The notes beneath the pieces were generated by a model. The model ran no database searches, was not told where the DNA came from, and saw only the letters and a list, made by a program, of their open reading frames with translations. 64,000 bases of DNA from assembly GCF_026151205.1 (NCBI RefSeq), contig NC_087075.1, positions 9,601,303-9,665,302 of the forward strand, read 5' to 3'. The translations under genes and the position numbers were made by a program. This stretch comes from Bolinopsis microptera (Eukaryota > Ctenophora > Tentaculata > Lobata > Bolinopsidae). Positions 36,101-48,100 of the stretch are shown here, in pieces. The stretch's first letter is position 1. Each line of letters begins with the position of its first letter.

Positions 36101-39100
36101 GTGCAAAGGGTTTAGGGTCATATCTAAGCATATGTTTTTTTCAAATTTCCTTTAACCCATTAGGGACGACGAGTTTTAAAGTTTGCCGATTTTGATGCCG
36201 TTTAACACACTAGGTCACTTTACAGCAAAAATGAGATATCCAAAAAAGCTAATCTGTATCTCGTTTACTTTAAAAGATACAGCTATGGTCGCATACGACC
36301 CACTCGTCCGGGTCGCAAACGACCCATCACGGTTTTTCGGCTTTAACTTCTGAAACAAAGACGTTAGGATAAAATAAAATAAAAAGCATAAGTTAAAAAC
36401 ATATGGTCAATACTGTGTGACTCTAACTTTTTAAAAATAAAGAATTTGGGTCATTAACGACCCACTCGGCTCACTTGCTTATTACTACATATGTCCATGT
36501 AACTTCTTGAATTCAGCCTAAAGCATGACATCATAAGTTCAAAATCGCCTCTCAGCAAGTGATAATCATCATAAACTGCGAAAAATCGGTTAAATGGGTC
36601 ATTAGCGACCCACTAAGACCACAAAATTGATTAATTAAATATAATGTTGTCAAACTTTTACAAATATTAGTATAAAAACATGTTATATCTTGGTCATTAC
36701 TCCTGTACGTTGATTTAAATTTTAAAATCGATCAACTGGGTCAATAACGACCCACTCGGAAGTTGAACCACGACATTAATTATCAGTATCATGTTGTTCT
36801 ACCATCAAGAAAGACACTCGTAGGTCTTAATTCCACGCAAACCACGGGTGGCTGACTACTAGCCCTTCTGAGATCTGGAGTCTCACGGTAATCTGCAGAT
36901 CACGTCACCCAATGACTGACGAATAATGGGCAGAATTGGATTGATAGGTAGGTGAGTTTATCAGCTGTTAGTACACGACCGTAATGTCGTGAGACAGCAA
37001 ACAACATGCCTATCTTTTCCCGATTCCTAGAACGTCCAAGAAGAACTATACAACTGCTGGATTCAGATTTCAGATGGCTGCATCTACTCTCTTCGCAGCT
37101 CCCTTTCTTTACTTCTTAGGGGCCGTTCATATATTACGTAATCACTTATTGGACAATTTTTACGCCCCCCCCCCCACCACATAGCTATTATGTCAAAATT
37201 ACACAAGCTTAATCATTTGGAAACTCCCCTCCCTCTCGGCCGATTACGTAATACTTGTTTTCGTTTTGAAAGCTGCCTCGTTGTTGCGGGGTTTGTTACC
37301 CAAAACGAGGTAGTTGTCTGAGAGATTGCAGGTTGCAGCACCGCCAGCCAAATGGGGGGGGGGGGGGGGCTTTTTCCTTGTCCTTCTTCACAGAGCTGTA
37401 GATGTAGCCATCTGAATGCAGCAGTTGTTTAGTTATTCTCGTACTTTCTAGGAATGAAAAAAACATATTGGCATGTTGGATTAGAATATGCAATTTGACC
37501 ACTCGTCTTTCAGTATTTACCCAAGGTTACATGATATCTCGTATACTTCGTTCAGGGGATTTTTCTTGAGTGACATGATCTGATCACCGTGGGACCCTGG
37601 GTCTCAAGCGGTGGGTTGTAGCAGGTCGTTTACCAAGATTCGAAATTGACGAAAAAGGTAACAGAATCTAATAAGCAACAACAACAGCATGGCTATTACC
37701 TAGCAAGTTAGGAACGAGGGCCGATTCCTTTTCTTTTGCGGCACGGCCACGGTCCTTTCGGTACAGATTTCCACGCACCATAGTATTATAGTCAGGACGC
37801 AACTCCAGGCATATGCAGTAGTGTTATTCTCGCAGCTCTTTGATGAGTGATGACGGCCCTTCAGTTGGCCCTGGATCTCAGAAGGGCTAGTAGTCAGCCA
37901 CCCGTGGTTTGCGTGGAATTAAGACCTACGAGTGTCTTTCTTGATGGTGGAACAGCATGATACTGATAATAATTGATGAGGTGGTTCAACTTCCGAGTGG
38001 GTCGTTATTGACCCAGTTGATCGATTTTAAAAGTTAAATCAACGTACAGGAGTAATGACCAAGATATAACATGTTTTTATACTAATATTTGTAAAAGTTT
38101 GACAACATTATATTTAATTAATCAATTTTGTGGTCCTAGTGGGTCGCTAATGACCCATTTAACCGATTTTTCGCAGTTTATGATGATTATCACTTGCTGA
38201 GAGGCGATTTTGAACTTATGATGTCATGCTTTAGGCTGAATTCAAAAAGTTACATGGACATATGTAGTAATAAGCAAGTGAGCCGAGTGGGTCGTTAATG
38301 ACCCAAATTCTTTATTTTTAAAAGGTTAGAGTTACACAGTATTGACCATATGTTTTTAACTTATGCTACAGTTTTTATTTTATCCTAACGTCTTTGTTTC
38401 AGAAGTTAAAGCCGAAAAACCGTGATGGGTCGTTTGCGACCCGGACGAGTGGGTCGTATGCGACCGCAGTTAGTAAACAGCGTCTAGCTCTGTTTGTGAA
38501 CATCTGATTATCACGGGCTTTTCATATGTCTCAAGGAAATCGTTGCCCGCAACTATTTTGTCCTCAACAAAATAAGCCTACATAAAGTTTTAATGTCCCA
38601 ATCAAGGCAAGAAGTAAAGTGAAATATTTTCCAATTATGACGACTAATTAGCCTAATTATTTAGTTGTTAGTAATTAATTGGGTCTCGACTGGAAAGTCA
38701 ATAATGTAGCCCAATAAATTTTGAGCATATGTGCGAAAGATTCGTTGCGTTTAGTATTATGGTTTGTCCTCTATAGCCTCTAGAAAAGGTGGGTCGTAAA
38801 CGACCCTATCGTCCCTAATGGGTTAACTCTCCAGATCTTACACTGTCATATTGCTACCAAACTAGATAATAACAATACTATTACAGTACCGACAAAAGTA
38901 GAAAAGATAAGGCTTACTGACAACATAGAAGGGAGTCTGAAATTCGGAAGTAACGAGTTCTCCAAGATAGTGGAACTGCTACCAGATCTTGAGAAAATGA
39001 TGGAGTATTTACGTTATAGCATCTCCCAAGGGACCACAGGTCAGTTTTTGAATTTTTAAATACATGTAATTCACTTGTTCAAAATTATAAGTAATTAGAA

Positions 39101-42100
39101 ATATTTATGATGAATTCTTGTACACTAATTTGTGTGTTTTGAAACTTGTACCACTACACGTCTGAACTCTGACGTCAATTTATTAATTTCAAAACAAGTT
39201 GTATTGCATTCTGTCGTCATAGGAAAACCGTTCACTGGTGCTGGGGTGTGCTCGCTATCTCATTATGTGGCTTGTATAGCATACTACATAGGCACGTTAA
39301 ACATTTGATTGATGCTCAAATGTAGTCTGTGCGCTTGTTATATATAATATATCATGCGATTTAGAATTTTCTGTCGCAATGTGAGGCTTTATAGAGGTTA
39401 ATAATCTTGGTGGTGACATACATGATACTATGAAAACTCCTATTTTTGGAAATTGGACGCCTTTACCAAATATTTAGTTTCCACTTTTCTTGTTTTCAGA
39501 CTACGGTGAGCAAGATCCCACGGTTACGAACTTCACAGAGAATGATGGTTTTGAGATCAGAGGAAAATCTTACACCTTGAACCCTGATAAAGTTGATCTC
39601 ATTTATGATTCTTCTGGCTCTGAGATAAAAGAATTCGACGTCAGCTTTAAGATTACCGTTTCAAGTGAGTTAAAAAGATCTTGTTTATGAATAAAGAGCT
39701 GTTAGACACAGTATATAATTAGATTTATACTATGTTTAGCTTATTCTTTACTTGAATTTAAAAGAAACATTTCAGTTGACCGTTCTCTCTTTTGTTTATT
39801 TATTTTTTCATTTTTTTAAATATTTATATTTCAGCTGAATGTTCTCCACAAAAAACACGTTGTAATGGTGAACCTGAATGCGATGACTTTTCTGATGAGA
39901 AAGGATGTTCTACCAGAGGAGGTTTGACTCTTTTATTTTCTTTTATTTTGTGATTAGTTATATTTTAACCGTTTAACTGTCATTGGAGATGTTTGAAAGT
40001 TTAAAATGGTATTTGTTTAGTTAACTCCCCGACGTTATTAACAATTTTTTCTCACAATTTTGCTCACAATTATATTTTCAGCATATTCAAAGATGGCTTT
40101 GAGACCAGAAATACAAGCAATTAAGTTTCCCTCTCCGCTCGAGGACCATACAGTTTGTTTTTTTACTTTCGGCCAGATAGGAATGTCTGCCTCAATGAAA
40201 AACGATGTAAGCCAAGGATTGGAGATTAACAAGAAAGGACATTATTGTGTAGTCGTTCAGAATTTGAAAGTCACGGTAAGTTATGTTTAGGTTGTCTCTT
40301 GATTCGGTTTTTAGACGGATCTGGTTCTCCTATTTTTTTACTTTTAAGATTTGGTTTATGTTGCTATCAAGAATAATAAATTGTTTTTCTGACAATTGTT
40401 CGTTAATGTGTTCCCCTAAGGACAGTTCACTACGACTTTTTAATGTTCTGAAATGACATGAAACTCGTTCATTTCTAGACGTATATCTACGGTTCTACAT
40501 TCGTGAAGGACGGATCAGATGTCGATGTTGATACAAGCGTACAGGAATGGATCATGAACGAAGGGAACAACATTAAAAACATTATAGTCTACAATAAGGT
40601 AAACTATAAGTACAGCAAGTTTTCGTCTTGTGTAATGATAGGAAATTAATTGAAATAGAAAGAAGTTTCTCTATTCAGTAAATACTGAAAAAAACAGGAA
40701 GTTACTAAAAAAGTAAAAACCAATAAAATGTATACAGAAACTAATAATTATTGATAAATTGGAGAAATAAATCTTTGAAAATATTATCATGCAACTTAGA
40801 TATACGCTATAATTTACAACATATTCTATATAGCTATATAATATATATATATAGCTATATAGCATTATCACTATATGCACTATATACACTATATTATGTA
40901 CTATATCTCTACATGCACTATATGCACTATATGCACTATATGCACTATACAACTAATTATGAAACTTTTCAGGTATTGACAGCTACAGAGATGGTTCAGT
41001 ACATTACCATGTGTGGTCAGGAAGGCTACCCAGCTGCAGCAGACCTGTTCATGGACCATCACTTTCTCGTTACCTTCCTTAAAGCAATGAGTAGTGGCGA
41101 GCAAATGAGTTATGTGGTTCTATCTTCAATGTGTGCAGGTAATTATCAGCTTCCTGTTTTTTTGTTCAGTTAAACAACAATTTCAATTTGCCCACAAACA
41201 GGCAACAACTGAGTATTAGAATATATTAATAAATCTTCATCGCATCAGAAGTGCAAAATTTCGTCAGCACCTTAAATTATTTGCTAAACAATATTGTTAA
41301 AGAATCAAAGCTCTGTTAGGCTGTATAGTCACACCCCAAATTCCCCAGAGACAGCAACCCCCACCGGTAAAGTAGACCTTGTGACCACATACTTGTGTGA
41401 CAGTGGAAAAACAATCACCAACCACTGTGAGAGTGAGAGTGACAGTTACTGTGACGACAGTAACCAAGAGGAAGAGTGTCAATATTTTAAATCAGGTGAG
41501 CTAACCTACCAACAAGAACTTTGAAATTTTCTTTTGTTATAATTTTCTGATGCCTAGGTTACCTAGATAATTGCGATATCGGTGAAAATTCGTATATGTT
41601 TTCAGAGTTTCTGCAATATCAACTTCGACATAATTGTAACTTCTGAAAACACTTAACACTGATGTATGCTTCCCCCTCTTATAAATAACACTACTTTCCC
41701 TTCAGAGACAGTGGCGTTGGCTAGAAATACTAATGGTGATACACAATGCACCAGATCTACTATAGTAAACGAATATAATAATCGTCTGGGTGTCCAAGCT
41801 ATATCCTCAGCAAATGCATTCATTCAAGAGTAAGAGGCGCTATACAGTAGCTCAAAAGAACTCTTTTGTTTTTGATCTTACACTATAATTCCTAGATCTT
41901 AAAATGATATTTCAGCGGACATTTGTTTAAAACTTTAACCCATTAAATCACTCAGTTGCACGACGTCCACTTGTACGACCAAAGCTTATCTTGAAGATCT
42001 AATGGCTGAAACTGATAATGTTTGGGCAAATGAAGATAAGATGACCTACACGAACTGGACAGCAGCTATCAATACTGCGGAGGGTAACCGACCAGTCCAC

Positions 42101-45100
42101 CTTAACAGAGATGGCAGTTGGGAGGTGGAGGAGGATACACTATCTGACAAGGGAACATTGCTCTGTGATGTTGGTGAATCTAACAGTGGTCGTAAGTCTT
42201 TATTGTCAAGTATCTATCAGCTGTTGACCAAGCTTTCAGTTTATTTGAAATTCCGGGGTTTCTTTCATATGATGAATATAGTTAATAGCTGTTGGCTATA
42301 AATGTTCCTGTAGCACTTGATACTTTGATAACAGTTCATCACTGACAGTTTCCAGTTGACCATCCCGGTATACACAGCTGTGAATTGTGGAGCAGGGGCC
42401 ATTATTTTATGTTTTTTTTCATTGATTCACTGAACCGATTAAAGTCTTCAATCTTTCAATCACTTAATTGCAGGCGCACAAAAGGCGTTGAAGTTAGGAC
42501 TCGACTCTGGATACTCGCAGTTAAAAATAGAAAAAACGTCAGTATTAAACAAGCTCACTATGTGCTGGGCCGCCTCTGGAAGTGGAGTTTTACTTCAGTA
42601 TAGTGGTCTTTCCTCTATATCTGGACAAGACATTTACATAGCAACCGGTAAGATTTATCAAGGAAAACAATTTTTTTTGCATATCTGTAACTAAATATTT
42701 CAAAAAGTTGTATATCTATATAGCTACTTGTCTATGTTACTGAAGGAAGTTGGGCCAAACTTTAAAGAGGAACTGCGAACCCTGATGCGGGACAGGGATA
42801 TATGGAGGGGGTTATCTGGCGTAGATCGGACTTAGTCCCGACATAGTCACATAGTAGTAGTAGTAGTAGTAGTCTATATCTATGAGATAAAGTATGTTGA
42901 CAGCACTTACCCTCAGAAACGATCAACTTGCGCATCTATCTGACTGTCTACATAGCTGGGTTTCCTGAGTACTTTGACCTGGACGCTACTAAAATTGGAA
43001 CCTACTTCTGTCTTAGATGGGAGAAAATAACAGGAAGGATAGATCTAGCTGTTAATGGGAAACTGATTGTCGGCAAAAACACCTGTGAGTATTTCATTGA
43101 TTAGCAACATGAATACTTGGTTATTGGTCAATACCCTTCAAAAGTATTTATTTACATTTTTATATAATGACTATGTAAGAAGAAAAGGTAAATACATATT
43201 AGCAATCGTAATTTCAGATGCAAGCAGCAGGAAAATCAACCTGCCCACCTCCGGTATAATGGTTGTTGGGGCTGGGATAAAAACCAAACCGGCCTTCTTA
43301 GTGGACACAGAACGTCGCTGGTCTGGTCAGATCAATAACTTGGTTATTTGGAATAGGTTTTTCAACCCGCTCATGCTACAAAAGACTTCTGAGAGGATGA
43401 TATGTGATAGTGTCAGCAAGGCTGAGGCTTGGTTAACGTTTGAAGAGATTATTGCTGGATCCATTAATCATGTGATGTATTCCAGTTTCGTGGAAACTGC
43501 GGAAACGTGTGGTGATCAGGTCTGTTTGAAACGTTTTTGTTAAAGATAAACCATTTTAGGGATAATGCTAATAGCCGAAAAAAATGAGCTATGTTAATTA
43601 TAAAAAACAGACCCTCATTTCAAATGGATAAGCTGATAAGTGAAGTTTGAATTAAGGTAGTCGAATTCAAATTCCTGTTTAAGATTATAGCCATTTTGCT
43701 TTGAATATTGATGTCTTTGTAAATTTCTCGATGCACAAGCCAAAAAGGGGTTTACATTAAATCATCCAGGGCCCTCAAAGACGTAAGCGGCAAGATGAAG
43801 AAGGAAGCTTGAGTGAAGAAGATTCCGTAATTGAAGTCTCCAAAAACAGTATCCGAATAAACTACTCCCTCTACTACGTCGAACCGGGCTCAATTTCAAA
43901 ATGGGCGACCTCAACTGAGGATGGAGTGACTGTTAATATTGAAAGGAAGGATATGACTTATTCTGTTAGACGGCTCAATGAAAGAGGTAGGTGCAGGAAG
44001 ATGTCTTATACATCTCTTGTTCTGCTCTAATATGTAAATACATAAAATAGGAAACCTGATAAAATTAAAACGAATCACATCTGGTAAACCAACAGCAAAT
44101 ATTTTATATTGTTCTGATTACTGGTCGCCTCCTGGCATTCTGCTTTTAGTGATGAATATATATATACTGATGGAAATTAAAAGTAAAGTTGATTATATCA
44201 TTATAAATCAGAAACTTAACAATAAAAATGTATCCATCATCTCAGGAAACATCAAACTGCACCCCCTATCTACGCTGTGCTTCTCTGGTAGATCCTTAAA
44301 AGACGACACCGCTTACAATGTGGACGTTTCTGCTCACAGCACTGGTCTGACAACGCTACAAGTGGGACAGCAAACCCTCTCCGTGAGTAGCACTGTAACA
44401 CTGTAATACTGTAATACTGTAATACTGTAATACTGTAACACTGTAACACTGTAACACTGTAACACTGTAACACTGTAGCACTGTAACACTGTAATACTGT
44501 AATACTGTAATACTGTAACACTGTAACACTGTAACACTGTAATACTGTAACACTCTGTGTGAGTAGCACCCTCTCCGTGAGTAACGGTTATTATAAAACT
44601 TCAAATCTATTACATCTATTGAGGAGTCCTAACTCTCTGAGGAGTCCTAAGATGGCATTTTTCTTGTCTCATATAATATTATGATGTATAAAACTTCAGA
44701 AAACTTTCCATGTTATGATTTAACAACTGTAATTTTATAATTGATCGATGTGTTCTATTCCAAGTTATAGTTGTAATGATAACTCTAAAACAGCTTACAA
44801 CGTATCTTACCACATTTATAAAATTTGCTCGAACTAATGGTTGATCACTTGCCAGGTTAGCTCAGGAACTCCAGGGAAATCAACAGCAGAAAACGTGTTT
44901 CCAGTAGGAAATAAGATCTGTATCACAAATGTTTTATCTCCCTCCGACTATGCTCCTTTAGATGGTACGTAAAAACTATGTTAATCAAACTATGTTGATT
45001 ACATAAATTATATCAATTAACTATGCGAATTAAAGTTTACTTAAAATTGAAAAATTGTTTAATAATTCAAATCTAAACTACGGAATGAATCGATGGAAAT

Positions 45101-48100
45101 ATGATATAAGGTGATTATAACCGTTAATTATATGAAGAGGACTTAAGATTACCACCCAAATTCAGGTTATATTGAAAGTATAACCTACTGGACACCTGAC
45201 GATGCGACTACAATATCGTGTCCCAGTGAGAATGAGCTATTAGAGGATAAGGGTGCCCTTGTCTGGCCTGCTACTTTACAAACTGGTGTTGTGTCTACCA
45301 CTTGTAAGTTGTTTTAAGTGTTTTAACAGGTCATGTATATTGTATAGCTGTATAGTGTATAGTAAGACAATGGTAAATGGTGGGTGTAGTAAGACATGGT
45401 GGTATTCTTCAAACGCTCTTTGTTGAGCCAGCTTAATGAATTTAGTTTTTATAAAATGGTTTTTGGGATAACGGAAGTCTTCTTATTATTTTAATTATTT
45501 TTTATTTCTAAGCGCTGTACGTTATCTCTGAAGGCGTATAACTGCTTCTAGATGGTCACCATTGTATTTTATTTACAGGCCAATATGGGAACGCAGCTGA
45601 CTACAAAAAGATCGGTCTTGCAACACGAACATGTGAACCAAATGGATGGTCTAGTGAGCGTGACACCTCAGCCTGTGCTGTTAAGTACACCATCAGTTCA
45701 GCGGAAGCAAAGGAGTATTTTAACGATATCACTGATATCACCGAGGAAAACGTTGACGAGTTCACTAATACTATCAACCAGGTCAGTAATAAAGATTTGA
45801 TGTTTCGTAGGTTGTGGCGGAATTTCCTTTCTGAGCTGCCAGCTGGTAAATACTATTCACAGATTTGGATGGATATGAATGACTCAAGTTTATCAGAAGT
45901 CAAAGACTGTTGATAATAAACTTGTTCATCGCATGTCAATTCTGTTTGGGCAATTGATTAATGTAATAATAATATTATGTTGTTGATGGAACAATGTTTT
46001 GGGTAATTTGTTTGTGTAGCGATGATATTTTGTTATTAACGAAAGCTTACTACAGGTGGTACAAGAGAAAGAGGAAGTGTCTTTGGATACGATGATAATA
46101 GCTTCTGATGCCTTAGAACAACTTTCAGCATCATCCGACGTGAAGATTAGTGATGCTACCATGACAACTGTTGTTGAAGTTGCAAACACTATTAACTTGA
46201 ATAGTGAAGGAGAGAAATCAAAGGATAAGGCAGAAGAAGCAAAAACTGCAGCCAAGTAAGTTTCTGATCTCTGGAACGAATTATTTGTAATTGCTGAGCT
46301 CCCAAATACAGTTAACTTATAAGTAACTAGTTAATATGACCCTAAGAATGATGCCTTTTCAATTAAGAAATCTTAACATTTATCGGATGATCAATATTTC
46401 CACAAAACGATTGCTTTCCAGCCTAATAACAGGTATGACTTACCTACATTTTTATTCACCCATTAATTTTATTACATCATTTAAATCATAACTTTAGAGT
46501 TAACATTTGAAAGTTGTGATAGTTAGATCAAAAGATTCGTCTGTACTAAACCGTGCTAGAACATACTACACCAGGATTGTAGAGTCAGTAGCAAATCTAG
46601 CAGCAAAGGTAGAACTACCAGAGAACGTGAAGTTTGTTTCCAAGACCAAGTCAGTGAGTGTGGCTGCGTTTAAACCTCCTGCAGTTTCGTCAAGTAGTGA
46701 AGGGGCGGAGGGATCTGGAGATATAACCGCTAGTTTTCAAGATGATGGTGAGACTTTCTTATTAATGCTTTACATACAAAGTTACAACGAATTCTTCATG
46801 TTATGTGTCCTGGGTTTGGACAGGATATGACGTTATATTACATAATTCTCAATAAATGTAATAGATTTGTAGTGTTATAATTAGTTTTTTTCAGATGTAA
46901 TTTTTTCAAATGACTTTTTTTCATGCCGCAATTCTGACGATTTTTGCTTGAAAATATAGTATGAAAAATATATCACTATATTGCGGAATTTTTACTCCAA
47001 CAAAGGTAACATAAAATCTTTCAGCAATAATCTTTGCAAGGGTCATTAAAATTAACTAATATTCCCCTAGTCGACGGAACTAATATCGACATCTCAACGG
47101 GTGACAATGAGAATGAGAAAACTCCAAGGAGTGTGATAAAAATCAAAAGGGATCAAGTTGGAAATGGTAAAAATGTCTGGTTCACCAGCTACCAAAAGAG
47201 CAGCACTCTGTTTGTCTCGGACACGAACTTTGATCTTGATGGTCAGATTATTGGTGCAGGTACAGAATTATTATTCACTTTTGTGTTACTTTGAGATGCT
47301 AATCGTTTAAGGGTTAAGGTACCAAATGATATATATACTAGCTTCTTAGGTAATTCATTTGTAGTGTCCATGGATGGGTAGGTGCCCGCAATATCACAAA
47401 AATATGAAATCGTCAGATATTGGCTATTTACTCTCTTAGTCTTATGTTAAACTTCCAAACAACTGAAAAAATAACATATTTAAAGGTATCGGAGAAGAGA
47501 GTACAAAGTTTGAAAAAGGTAAAGGAGTTCTTATGACATTTTATACGAATGAAGACCGAGAAAATACTAACGCACTTTGTCAGTATTGGGACATGAAAGA
47601 TGGAGTCGGCAGTAAGTGGAAATATTCTTGAAAATATATATTTTTTTAAAACTTTACCCCAGCACTCTCGGTATCTCTGGGATCCCTACCATAAATAATT
47701 TGTAGGTACGTGAAAATAGATTTCGTGAAATTAAGATCCTTAAAAGCCATTTCCACGTTAGATGTTTAACTTTTTGATAACTCAGGTTGGAGCTCGGAGG
47801 GGATGACATTTGTAAACAAGACAGACACAACTATTATGTGCGAGGCATCCCATCTCACCAACTTTGCTATCCTCATCAATCCTAGCAATACATATGTAAG
47901 TTTTATTTGTTCAATAACTTTTGCAATTAAAGAAAGTGGAATTAAAAATGATTCATTTTTCTTAATAAAGCATCAAGGAGAATAACCCACTTTATACTTT
48001 CCAATCGAGTGGTTTCGATTCAGCTCTTCAACAATAATTTATAATTTTCTAATAGTAGCTTTCTATTCTCACAAAGCATCATCCCATCAGTTCACTGGTG

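Noticed and set aside
44270-44604. Overlapping minus-strand frames rich in TVLQCYS
   Set aside because: Caused by the octamer array after a splice donor; all three frames are open only because the unit lacks stops.
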